From: Candidatus Saliniplasma halalkaliphilum
Lineage (GTDB): Archaea; Thermoplasmatota; Thermoplasmata; Halarchaeoplasmatales; Halarchaeoplasmataceae
NCBI GenBank assembly: GCA_019594235.1
Contig: JAFDTG010000046.1
Location: forward strand, 1-11,476
Reading direction: 5' to 3'
Length of the DNA: 11,476 nt
A program made the position numbers and the translations under genes. Below are positions 1 to 6,815 of the stretch, in pieces. Position 1 is the stretch's first letter, and each line of letters begins with the position of its first letter. A model generated the notes under the pieces. The model searched no databases. It saw nothing but the letters and a program-made list of their open reading frames with translations, and was not told where the DNA came from.

Positions 1-312
1 GGTCTGGCACAAAAGATCGATATAGCTGAAGAGGTAAAGAACCTGCCAAGTTATCCAAGAATCAAGGAGGGATTTAAGGTGAGAGAAAAGGGATCTATCA
101 TGAAGGAACTGAACACTAGATGTAAAAACGAATTCGAAGAAAAGAGACTCAATTTCGCCGACGGGATACGCATCAGTTTTGAAAAGGGATGGGCCTTGAT
201 CCGTGCATCCGGTACCGAACCTAAGATCAGGATAACTACCGAGGCGGAAAACGATGAATATTTAAAAAACATTTACGAAGATGCAAAGAAAATGCTCAAG
301 GAGGTGATGTAG
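1..312 (+). CDS. glmM: Phosphoglucosamine mutase-type phosphohexomutase, C-terminal end (partial)
   Basis: The frame is open from base 1 to the TAG at 310-312, giving 103 codons with the start outside the window. The fragment carries RASGTEPKIRI (fragment residues 68-78), the phosphate-binding loop of domain 4 of the alpha-D-phosphohexomutase family, which grips the sugar phosphate during 1,6-phosphate transfer. The catalytic serine and metal loop would lie upstream. Substrate specificity cannot be read from this end alone. I infer phosphoglucosamine mutase (GlcN-6-P to GlcN-1-P) because the next gene, whose ATG directly abuts this stop, is a GlmU-like enzyme that would use the product; phosphomannomutase or phosphoglucomutase remains possible. 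A GTG at 79 preceded by GGAGGG could be mistaken for the start, but the domain clearly continues upstream. The last codons (K-E-V-M) also form the ribosome-binding site of the next gene. Confidence 0.85.
   Translation, partial: GLAQKIDIAEEVKNLPSYPRIKEGFKVREKGSIMKELNTRCKNEFEEKRLNFADGIRISFEKGWALIRASGTEPKIRITTEAENDEYLKNIYEDAKKMLKEVM
300..308 (+). promoter_or_regulatory. Shine-Dalgarno site of the glmU-like gene, inside glmM
   Basis: GGAGGTGAT is a full match to the complement of the archaeal 16S rRNA 3' tail. It sits four bases before the ATG at 313 and is built from the last sense codons of the upstream gene, whose stop codon directly abuts this ATG. Its position fixes the start of the downstream gene and suggests termination-reinitiation coupling. 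Confidence 0.85.
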
Positions 313-1536
313 ATGAAGGCTTTCGTATTAGCTGCGGGTAAAGGAACGCGTATGCGTCCACTGACCGTAAACACTCCGAAACCACTGCTCCCGGTAGCTG
401 GTAAACCTATCTTACAGCATAATATCGATAATTTAAAAGACATAATAGATGAAGTCATAATCCTCACAGGATGGAACGCTAAAAGGATAAAAGAAACAAT
501 AAAAGATGATGGTATCGAGGTTACTTATGCTAAACAGGAAAAACTGTTGGGAACCGCTGATGCAGTATCGATAGCTGAAGATTTTATAGATGACGATTTT
601 ATATGTCTTAATGGGGATGTCATAGTTTTCAAACATGTACTGGAAGAGTTCGTAGAGTACTTCAAAAGCGTTGACTGTTCTGTACTCGGGATGGTCGAAG
701 TCGACGATCCTCAAAGTTACGGTGTGATCAAAAGGGATGGGGAACATATCATAGATATCATCGAAAAGCCAGAAAGACCTCTGTCACCGTTCATAAACGC
801 CGGAGTTTACGGCTTCAAACCGGATATCTTCGAAGCTATCAAAAACACAAAAAGATCACCCCGTGGAGAGTTCGAGATAACCGATTCCCTTAAGATCCTC
901 ATGGAGCAAAATAAGCTGAAAGGTTTCGAGTTAGAGAAAAATTCATGGAACGAACTTTCCAGACCATGGGAACTTCTCTCGGTCAACAAGAACATTTTAG
1001 AAAATGTCAACATTGAAGAGAAAAGAGAAGGAAAGATCGAGGATGGAGTCCATCTAGAGGGATGGGTATCCATGGAGGAAGGCGCCGTCATCAAGAGAGG
1101 TTCCTACATACAAGGACCCGTCCACATCGGTAAAAATTCCGATATAGGTCCGAATTGTCTCATAAGACCATGTACTCACATCGGAAACGACTGTAAAGTG
1201 GGCAGTGCCGTCGAAATTAAGAACACGATAATAATGGATGAAAGTAAGATCCCACATCACAACTATGTCGGTGACAGTGTCATCGGGATGAACTGCAACT
1301 TCGGTTCCGGAACTAAAGTCGCCAACCTAAGGTTAGATGAAAAGAATATAGTCGTCACCCATAGAGGAGAACGTATCGACACGGGTAGGAGAAAATTGGG
1401 AGTCGTCATGGGGGACAATGTCAAGACTGGTATCAACAGCATGATAAACACCGGAACCATGATCGGTAATAACGCACTGATAGGTCCCGGGGCGTTGGCA
1501 GATGGTGAGATCGGGGAGGGCAGTAGAATAAAATGA
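313..1536 (+). CDS. glmU: Bifunctional sugar-1-phosphate nucleotidylyltransferase/acetyltransferase (archaeal GlmU-like)
   Basis: A 407-residue protein with two domains. Residues 1 to about 230 form a nucleotidyltransferase fold: the nucleotide-binding loop LAAGKGTRMRPLT (6-18), PKPLLPVAGKP (22-32) with its lysine, the metal-binding NGD (100-102), EKP (151-153) and NAGVY (162-166). From about 240 to the end is a left-handed beta-helix of hexapeptide repeats with PHHNYVGDS (314-322), where a histidine is the likely acetyl-transfer base, and NFGSGTKVANLR (329-340). The length fits the roughly 400-residue archaeal family, whose studied member from Sulfolobus (ST0452) acetylates GlcN-1-P and then transfers a uridylyl or thymidylyl group. 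The expected pathway product is cytosolic UDP-GlcNAc. The enzyme may accept several sugars, so the exact activity is inferred. The ATG is fixed by an ideal SD site, and the stop overlaps the next gene as ATGA. Confidence 0.9.
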   Translation: MKAFVLAAGKGTRMRPLTVNTPKPLLPVAGKPILQHNIDNLKDIIDEVIILTGWNAKRIKETIKDDGIEVTYAKQEKLLGTADAVSIAEDFIDDDFICLNGDVIVFKHVLEEFVEYFKSVDCSVLGMVEVDDPQSYGVIKRDGEHIIDIIEKPERPLSPFINAGVYGFKPDIFEAIKNTKRSPRGEFEITDSLKILMEQNKLKGFELEKNSWNELSRPWELLSVNKNILENVNIEEKREGKIEDGVHLEGWVSMEEGAVIKRGSYIQGPVHIGKNSDIGPNCLIRPCTHIGNDCKVGSAVEIKNTIIMDESKIPHHNYVGDSVIGMNCNFGSGTKVANLRLDEKNIVVTHRGERIDTGRRKLGVVMGDNVKTGINSMINTGTMIGNNALIGPGALADGEIGEGSRIK

Positions 1537-2672
1537 AGATCGTCCAACTCAGTCCCTACTTTTACCCTCATCTAGGAGGTGTCGAGTCCCACGTTCTAGA
1601 ACTATCTAAACATCTTCAGAAGAGGGGTCATGAAATATTGGTCATAACAACACAGTTAGAAGGGACTGAGAGCAGGAGTGTCGTGGAGGGTGTCACCGTA
1701 AAAAGGATCGAACCGGTTTCGATCAGGTTTTCCACTCCTATAGTACCCGATGTGCGGCATATACTCAGAGATATGTATTACGATATACTTCACAGTCATC
1801 TACCACCACCGCTCATGACATTTTTCGGGTTATGGGGTATCAGGAATCGAGATATCCCTTCAGTTTTAACTTATCACTGTGACCTTGAAATCCCGCACCC
1901 CTTCGGCCCACTGATGGTCAATCTGTACCAAAGAACTCTGGGAACATATTCAGTCAGTAAAGCTGACAAGATCATCACTACGACATCGACATACGGTGCC
2001 ACTTCAAGAGCGGTATGGTACAGAGATGCTGAAATCATCCCCAACGCCGTTGACCCTGAGAGATTTCACCCACGGAACAGTGGTAAAAAGATCCGTGAAA
2101 GGCACGACATAGATCCTGATCATAAAGTGGTCATGTACGTTGGAAGATTGGTTTATCACAAGGGACTGGAATTCCTCGTGAGGTCGGCTAAATACCTTGA
2201 TGACGACACGAAGTACCTGATAGTGGGTACCGGTGATTTTAAACCCGAATTGGAAAGGATCGTCAAAGATGAAGAACTAGAGGACAAAGTGATATTTGCT
2301 GGAAGGGTTTCAAACGAAGATCTACCCTACTACTACGGCGCAACCGACGTTTTTGTATTACCGTCCGTATCACGTCTAGAAGCCTTCGGTATCGTAACTT
2401 TGGAAGCTATGGCATCTGAAGTACCCGTCGTTGTTTCGGATATACCGGGAGTTAGAGAGGTTATCACAGAGGGAAGGAATGGTTTAGTCGCCGAGCCCAT
2501 GAACCCCCAGGATATCGCTGGTAAAATTAGGCTCATTTTAGAAAATCCAGATGTTGCAAAACGGATGGGAAAAAAAGGTAGAGAAAGAGTCCTGGATAAC
2601 TTCACATGGGAAATCGTTGCAGAAAACATCGAAAAGGTCTACGAGGAACTGCTGGGAGACAAGTTAATCTAA
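1533..2672 (+). CDS. Glycosyltransferase family 4 (GT-B fold)
   Basis: A 379-residue protein with the typical two-lobed GT4 layout. The N-terminal acceptor lobe begins MKIVQLSPYFYPHLGG with the glycine loop GGVE at 15-18. The donor lobe has YVGRLVYHKG (202-211), where the Arg and Lys are expected to hold the nucleotide diphosphate, and an EX7E motif (E283 and E291) in LEAFGIVTLEAMA. No membrane span is seen, so it should work in the cytosol or at the inner membrane face. The acceptor cannot be told; polyisoprenyl-phosphate glycan, archaeal lipid or inositol-phosphate glycosylation are all possible. Its coupling to the GlmU-like gene by a 4-base ATGA overlap suggests that it uses UDP-GlcNAc or a related sugar, but this is context only. 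GGAGGG lies 12 bases before the start, which is rather far. The stop runs 9 bp into the oppositely oriented JAMM gene. Confidence 0.9.
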   Translation: MKIVQLSPYFYPHLGGVESHVLELSKHLQKRGHEILVITTQLEGTESRSVVEGVTVKRIEPVSIRFSTPIVPDVRHILRDMYYDILHSHLPPPLMTFFGLWGIRNRDIPSVLTYHCDLEIPHPFGPLMVNLYQRTLGTYSVSKADKIITTTSTYGATSRAVWYRDAEIIPNAVDPERFHPRNSGKKIRERHDIDPDHKVVMYVGRLVYHKGLEFLVRSAKYLDDDTKYLIVGTGDFKPELERIVKDEELEDKVIFAGRVSNEDLPYYYGATDVFVLPSVSRLEAFGIVTLEAMASEVPVVVSDIPGVREVITEGRNGLVAEPMNPQDIAGKIRLILENPDVAKRMGKKGRERVLDNFTWEIVAENIEKVYEELLGDKLI

Positions 2673-3050
2673 GACTTCCAACTCGATTTCGTTTCCATCG
2701 TAGTCGTAAGCCTGCCATGAATCCATGTCATATGGAAATCCAGCGATGATATGGACTCGACCAAATCTACCGAACATCATCAGATCTTTACCCGATGGAG
2801 AAAAGTTTCTAGAAGGATGACTGTGAGCAATACCTATTATTGAATAATCTACCGGAAGCATCCTCAACCTCAGCAGGGCACTGGTTTTTCCAGATATAGT
2901 TCCCGGTACAAGTATGAGCTCTGATATCACCCCGTCTATCTCCCTCATACCGGCGGCGAACTCGCTGGGATGAGAATCTTTAGCACTCTCCATGATCATC
3001 TTCAACGTCCTTCTAGAGATCCCTTTTATATCTTTCTTCTTGAATATCAT
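2664..3050 (-). CDS. Stand-alone JAMM/MPN metallopeptidase (Mov34/PAD-1 family)
   Basis: About 128 residues, the size of single-domain archaeal JAMM proteins. Counting from the ATG at 3050, the zinc site is complete: E30, then H76-S-H78, ten residues, then D89 (HSHPSRNFSPSGKD), matching the E...HxHx10D JAMM signature. Studied archaeal relatives (HvJAMM1, AfJAMM) remove ubiquitin-like SAMP modifiers from proteins or free SAMP for sulfur transfer; the same role here is inference, since no SAMP or E1 gene is in the window. It is last in the phosphatase-NAD kinase-JAMM operon. An ATG at 3056 would add Met-Ala. I prefer 3050 because it forms the ATGA overlap with the NAD kinase stop, as at two other junctions here; no SD is visible for either. 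The 3' end overlaps the convergent glycosyltransferase gene. Confidence 0.88.
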   Translation of the reverse strand: MIFKKKDIKGISRRTLKMIMESAKDSHPSEFAAGMREIDGVISELILVPGTISGKTSALLRLRMLPVDYSIIGIAHSHPSRNFSPSGKDLMMFGRFGRVHIIAGFPYDMDSWQAYDYDGNEIELEVLD

Positions 3051-3868
3051 CGCCATACCAACTTTTTCTTGATCCTATTGTAGAAGTCTTTCTCAAAGCT
3101 TATGAACTTAGCCTTTTTATCAGCTAGATTGAAACTGATCTCATCCTTGGAACTTATCTTGAATTTCTTCTGTCCATCAAGTACCATCAAACTAGATTTT
3201 CCCTTTTCATTGACTTTGACACGGATATCCTTATCTACCGGAACTACGAAGGGCTTGACCGCTAATTTGTAGGGTGATATCGGAACTATCACGAATGCGT
3301 CCACGGTGGGATCTACGATGGGTCCACCGGCGCTCATTGAGTAGCATGTTGAACCAGTTGGAGTCGATACAATCAGACCGTCTGCCCTGAAACTATCTAT
3401 CTCCCTTTCCTCCTGAAACACCTCGAAGTGCCTCATCTTAGCGATACTTTCAGTATGTATCACCGCTTCGTTGGTACACTCACCTTTGAACTCACCGTTC
3501 ACGATTACTTTCAATTTGATACGCTCGTCTATGAAGTAATCATCTCTGTTCACCTTCTTAAGGGCTTCATCGATCCTTCCTATCTCCATGGCTGTTAAAA
3601 ATCCGACCCGGCCGGTGTTGATACCCAGTACGTTCTTATCTGTTTCTTGTAACAGTCTTAAAATCGTCCCATCCCCACCAACGGCAAGTATGAAATCTAG
3701 GTCTTTACCGTTCAAAGCTTCCATGGTATGACCATCTTTACCCAACTCTTCAGCCAATGTTTCATGATAAAAAACGTCCCCAGCTGTGGGATGTTCCGGT
3801 AATGAATCTATGACTTCTTTGTTTGCTTCTCCTTTCAACTTCCCAAAAACTCCAAAATTTAACGGCAC
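3047..3868 (-). CDS. nadK: NAD kinase (ATP/polyphosphate-NAD kinase)
   Basis: A 273-residue cytosolic enzyme that phosphorylates NAD to NADP. It shows the family signatures: GGDGT at 64-68 (phosphate-donor loop with the catalytic Asp), GINTGRVGFL (82-91), the NE pair of TNEAVI (133-134), the nucleotide-binding stretch DGLIVSTPTGSTCYSMSAGG (163-182), and DGQ (231-233) in the C-terminal beta domain. The length is normal and nothing is missing. It starts with GTG at 3868, next to the TAA of the phosphatase gene, with GGAGGTGTT four bases upstream. The neighbouring phosphatase and this kinase correspond to the two halves of the fused NADP phosphatase/NAD kinase of Methanocaldococcus (MJ0917), so the pair may set the NAD/NADP balance. 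The stop overlaps the start of the JAMM gene. Confidence 0.95.
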   Translation of the reverse strand: MPLNFGVFGKLKGEANKEVIDSLPEHPTAGDVFYHETLAEELGKDGHTMEALNGKDLDFILAVGGDGTILRLLQETDKNVLGINTGRVGFLTAMEIGRIDEALKKVNRDDYFIDERIKLKVIVNGEFKGECTNEAVIHTESIAKMRHFEVFQEEREIDSFRADGLIVSTPTGSTCYSMSAGGPIVDPTVDAFVIVPISPYKLAVKPFVVPVDKDIRVKVNEKGKSSLMVLDGQKKFKISSKDEISFNLADKKAKFISFEKDFYNRIKKKLVWR

Positions 3869-4639
3869 TTATAACACCTCCAAAACACGGTCGTCATGCA
3901 CGGCTGCGACATCCTTCCTCTCTTTAGGGTCCAATGCCATATCGATAGGGTCTAAATTTGTATCGTAGATCTCTCCACAGGCCTCTTTCAATATAACATA
4001 AGCCGCCGCGATATCCGTTATCCTTAAACTCCTTCTCTGTTCAAATGTTTTCATGTAGTAAAGGTCGAATATCCCTTGAGCCACCATGGATATCTCCAAA
4101 GCAGCGGAACCAAGAGAACGGACTCTACGTGGCTTAGAAGCTATCTTAAAACTGTCGGGATGGGCTTCTTTCCCCATGTAAACTGAGAAGTTCCATTCAT
4201 CTCCCAAAACCGGTTTCAATGGTTTTCCGTTCACGTAACTACCCTTTCCGGAAACTCCACTGTACTCTACATCCGTGGAAAGGTTCTTCACGTATCCTAC
4301 CTCCGTATCTTTTAAACTCCCTTCTGTATAAGCTAGTGAAACACAGTAAAAGGGGATACCCATCACAGCGTTACTGGTACCGTCGATCGGGTCCAATATC
4401 ACCGTACCTTCACCGTCCCTTTCCACAAAACCGATCTCCTCACTCAATATACTGAAATCGGTCTTTTCTTTGATAAGATCTACCACGGTGCTCTCGGCCT
4501 GTTCATCTATTTTCTTGATAGGGGTTCCATCGGCTCCCATGCCCATAGTTTCTCCGTAATTCACACTTCCCAGACTGTTCAACTCGCTTTCCACCTTCTC
4601 CGCACACTGTTTAAAAAGTGTCAATATATCGTTTTCCAT
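3869..4639 (-). CDS. Inositol-monophosphatase-family phosphatase (IMPase / FBPase IV / NADP phosphatase type)
   Basis: A 256-residue Mg-dependent, lithium-sensitive-type phosphatase. Metal-site motifs are DEQAE (45-49), SEEIG (66-70), DPIDGTSN (83-90) and RITDIAAAY (206-214), in which D209 replaces the usual WD aspartate context. Archaeal members act on inositol-1-phosphate, fructose-1,6-bisphosphate and sometimes NADP, and sequence alone does not choose between them. Because the stop codon directly abuts the NAD kinase start, as if split from the MJ0917-type fusion, NADP phosphatase is a reasonable guess; inositol phosphatase for inositol lipids is the main alternative. The TATA-like CTTTTTAA centred 27 bp before the ATG and the absence of an SD suggest a leaderless transcript starting here, besides any read-through from the channel gene 39 bp upstream. 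Its final codons (L-E-V-L) carry the SD of the NAD kinase gene. Confidence 0.9.
   Translation of the reverse strand: MENDILTLFKQCAEKVESELNSLGSVNYGETMGMGADGTPIKKIDEQAESTVVDLIKEKTDFSILSEEIGFVERDGEGTVILDPIDGTSNAVMGIPFYCVSLAYTEGSLKDTEVGYVKNLSTDVEYSGVSGKGSYVNGKPLKPVLGDEWNFSVYMGKEAHPDSFKIASKPRRVRSLGSAALEISMVAQGIFDLYYMKTFEQRRSLRITDIAAAYVILKEACGEIYDTNLDPIDMALDPKERKDVAAVHDDRVLEVL
3873..3881 (-). promoter_or_regulatory. Shine-Dalgarno site of nadK, inside the phosphatase gene
   Basis: On the minus strand this reads GGAGGTGTT, ending four bases before the GTG at 3868. It overlaps the Glu-Val codons and stop region of the upstream gene. It supports the GTG as the true start and repeats the layout at 300-313. 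Confidence 0.8.
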
Positions 4640-4662
4640 GGTTATAGTAATTGATGATAGAG

Positions 4663-4670
4663 TTAAAAAG
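4663..4670 (-). promoter_or_regulatory. Likely TATA box for the phosphatase-nadK-JAMM operon
   Basis: The minus strand reads CTTTTTAA in the 39-bp gap after the mscS stop, centred about 27 bp before the ATG at 4639. An archaeal transcript would then begin at or next to the start codon, which fits the missing SD. Seen by eye only. Confidence 0.45.
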
Positions 4671-4678
4671 GTTTTCAG

Positions 4679-6208
4679 TTAATCGGCTTGATGCATCCAT
4701 AAAGTTCTCTGTGGGAACGGTATGGTGATACCTTCTTCTCGGAAGCGTTCATCGATCCTGTGTCTCAAATCGCTAGCTACGTTCCATTGATTGACCAAAT
4801 CATCTACCCAGACCCTCAAAGTGAAATTGAGACTGGAATCTGCAAAGTCCCTAAATCGAACGTTGGTTTGGTGCTGGTCGTCATTCAATACGTGCAGATG
4901 TTCCTCAGCGACTTCGAATAAAATCTCTCTGACTTTTTTAAGATCAGAGCCGTACGCCACTCCGATCTCAATCGGCATCCTGATGGTAGCGTCGGGCTGA
5001 GCGATATTTACGATCTTCTGATTGGAAAGTGAATTATTAGGTAAAACTATTCCTTCATGATCTCTAAGATTGTACAATTTGGTACTCCTCATACCTATAT
5101 CCTGGATCCTACAATATTCTCCACTCTCTAACAATATGATATCGCCGATGGTGAACGGTCGATCCAGAAGTAGATGTAACCCGCTGAAAAAGTTCGATAA
5201 AGTGTCCTGAGCAGCAAAAGCTATGACAAGACCAAGGATACCTGCACCTGCTAATAATGCGGTTATCTCGATACCCATGGTTCTGAGACCTATTATCAAA
5301 CCTCCGATAAGTATGACCACTGCCCCCAACTTCTCAAATATCGGTTTAAGGATCTGGCCGAAAGTTGTCTCCTCCCTGGTTCTAGCGATCTCTTCCAAGA
5401 ACGCGTCAAAGATACGATACGTTACGTAAACAGCGATAACAACCACGATAAGGGAATATATCTGATAAGATGCAGCCCTGATCTCTAGACCTATGTCTAA
5501 CCTCAATATAGAATGTATCACACCATAAAGGAAAACCAGTATGCTCACTGGTTTACGGATCATCGTAACTAAAATTTCATCTAGGTTGGTCTTTGTCTTT
5601 TTTGCCAATTTGTGAACTATAGGACCAACCAAGAAATATATCACAGCAGCGATACCCATCCAGATCAATAGATTCAATGCTAAAGCACCGTACTGATTGT
5701 TCAGTTGATCAGGTAGTGGATTAGAGAATCCACCGAATATGGTGTTGGCATCCTCAGCTGGAAGCATACCCTCTACGAAGATCGTAGCAGTTCTAGTTTC
5801 CTCGAAAACCTCTTCATCATCAAGCCGAGTGAAAGTAAAAGTTACTTCTCCGGAACGCTGCTCTTTCTGTGGATATTCAGGGACCAATACATCTAAAGAT
5901 ATTGTCCTATGTCGGATATCTTCATCCACTACGAAATTACTTTCTGAAAGAGCCTTTTCCCAGTCTCCAAAACCCTCGACTCTCACTCTGACTGAATAAT
6001 CTATGGAAACATTGCTGTTGTAAACAGTCCAGCTGAAAGTTCCTTTACCTCCCATCTCGACATCCTTCTCGTAATCATCGACCTCTATCAATCTCACGTC
6101 TCTTCCAGAGATAGGTGATGAGATCAATGGGAATACCAGCATCAGAGCTAAAACCAATATGATGAGTGATCTACTTGCTCCGATGTTAAAGTATTTCAAA
6201 CTGCGCAT
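4679..6208 (-). CDS. MscS-family mechanosensitive channel with secreted N-terminal domain
   Basis: About 509 residues from the ATG at 6208 (511 from an in-frame TTG at 6214; positions here use that longer count). A signal-like hydrophobic segment (17-33) is followed by a beta-rich, hydrophilic region (40-150) expected outside the membrane, then membrane spans near 178-199, 222-240, 253-272 and 296-312. The pore helix has the conserved Gly/Ala pattern AGAGILGLVIAFAAQDTLSN (322-341). The MscS beta domain follows with RPFTIGDII (352-360) and LPNNSLSNQKIVN (391-403), and the C-terminal alpha/beta domain ends in FPQRTLWM. Function: a channel that opens under membrane tension to release solutes on osmotic downshock; conductance and ion selectivity are unknown. 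The N-terminal half is not part of the basic MscS core and its role is unrecognised. Transcription is divergent from the zinc-ribbon gene. Confidence 0.93.
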   Translation of the reverse strand: MRSLKYFNIGASRSLIILVLALMLVFPLISSPISGRDVRLIEVDDYEKDVEMGGKGTFSWTVYNSNVSIDYSVRVRVEGFGDWEKALSESNFVVDEDIRHRTISLDVLVPEYPQKEQRSGEVTFTFTRLDDEEVFEETRTATIFVEGMLPAEDANTIFGGFSNPLPDQLNNQYGALALNLLIWMGIAAVIYFLVGPIVHKLAKKTKTNLDEILVTMIRKPVSILVFLYGVIHSILRLDIGLEIRAASYQIYSLIVVVIAVYVTYRIFDAFLEEIARTREETTFGQILKPIFEKLGAVVILIGGLIIGLRTMGIEITALLAGAGILGLVIAFAAQDTLSNFFSGLHLLLDRPFTIGDIILLESGEYCRIQDIGMRSTKLYNLRDHEGIVLPNNSLSNQKIVNIAQPDATIRMPIEIGVAYGSDLKKVREILFEVAEEHLHVLNDDQHQTNVRFRDFADSSLNFTLRVWVDDLVNQWNVASDLRHRIDERFREEGITIPFPQRTLWMHQAD

Positions 6209-6230
6209 ATACAATCTAGAAATTGATAAC

Positions 6231-6245
6231 CATAATTAAATTTAA
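6231..6245 (-). promoter_or_regulatory. Likely TATA-box region of the mscS gene
   Basis: The plus strand has the palindrome TTAAATTTAA (6236-6245) next to further A/T bases. Read on the minus strand, the AT-rich block lies 23-37 bp before the ATG at 6208, and no SD precedes that ATG. The palindrome itself is centred about 26 bp before the TTG at 6214, so the transcript could also carry a leader of about six bases ahead of the ATG. Confidence 0.45.
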
Positions 6246-6283
6246 CTGAAAAACGAACCTTGGAAAGATATAGGAACATAAGT

Positions 6284-6294
6284 CTTAAATATAA
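6284..6294 (+). promoter_or_regulatory. Likely TATA box of the zinc-ribbon gene
   Basis: CTTAAATATAA is centred 26 bp before the ATG at 6315. There is no SD between it and the start, so the mRNA is probably leaderless. With the mscS promoter it fills a divergent gap of about 106 bp. Confidence 0.6.
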
Positions 6295-6314
6295 ACCTCA
6301 AATTAATTCCTTTA

Positions 6315-6812
6315 ATGTTTGAATTTCTACCGATATCTGATGTACAATATCTACCGTTACTGCTGGTGATAATCTCCTTCGGACTCATAATTTTTTATCT
6401 GCTTTACAAGTACGAAGGGTGGGGACAGAAAAGACACGTTAAGGTCCGAGAGAGCATCAGACAGGATGACTTCGAATGCCCGAGATGTGGAGAACTGGTA
6501 GATGCCGAAACGACCGTTTGTCCGGAGTGTAATGCAGAATTTGAAACAGATATCTACGGATGTCCAGTCTGCGGAAATACGGTTAATGAAGATCACGAAG
6601 AATGCCCCGACTGCGGAGAAGGGTTTGTGGTAGAAGAGCCGGAATTCGAATGTCCTGACTGCGGTAAACCGGTTGACCAGTTCGATACTGAATGTGATTC
6701 CTGCGGCGCATCTTTTTGGAGTCCAGTGAAAAAATCAGCGGTAGAAAAGGAAGAAGAAGAGGATCAGGTCAAAAAGATAGATCCGTCGAAGATCGAGATC
6801 ATCGACGATTAA
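6315..6812 (+). CDS. Membrane-anchored protein with six CxxC pairs (three predicted zinc ribbons)
   Basis: A 165-residue protein of unknown function. Residues 13-31 form one hydrophobic helix, followed by a basic stretch (KRHVKVR, 39-45) that suggests the rest faces the cytoplasm. Residues 55-130 hold twelve cysteines in six CxxC pairs at 55/58, 69/72, 83/86, 97/100, 113/116 and 127/130, with spacing regular enough for three consecutive two-pair zinc ribbons. The tail (141-165) is highly charged, rich in Glu, Lys and Asp, and probably disordered. No enzyme motif is seen. Archaeal genomes have many such zinc-ribbon adaptor proteins; binding of nucleic acid or protein is possible but not shown. 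The gene stands alone: divergent from mscS, and its TAA is three bases from the end of the convergent tgtA. The start is supported by a TATA-like box 26 bp upstream. Confidence 0.85.
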   Translation: MFEFLPISDVQYLPLLLVIISFGLIIFYLLYKYEGWGQKRHVKVRESIRQDDFECPRCGELVDAETTVCPECNAEFETDIYGCPVCGNTVNEDHEECPDCGEGFVVEEPEFECPDCGKPVDQFDTECDSCGASFWSPVKKSAVEKEEEEDQVKKIDPSKIEIIDD

Positions 6813-6815
6813 ACT

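Noticed and set aside
79..312. Separate small gene starting at GTG 79, with GGAGGG (66-71) upstream
   Set aside because: The frame is open to the window edge and the codons before 79 continue the phosphohexomutase C-terminal domain, so this is the end of a larger gene.
433..747. Minus-strand open frame of 104 codons opposite the GlmU-like gene
   Set aside because: It overlaps the conserved nucleotidyltransferase domain and has no recognisable domain or start signal.
1575..1583. GGAGGTGTC, an SD-like site inside the glycosyltransferase gene
   Set aside because: It encodes the conserved GGVE loop of GT4 enzymes and no suitable start codon follows within SD distance.
6236..6245. Palindrome TTAAATTTAA as a possible operator between the divergent genes
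   Set aside because: A 10-bp A/T-only palindrome is common by chance and its place fits a TATA box; there is no second copy to suggest a regulator site.
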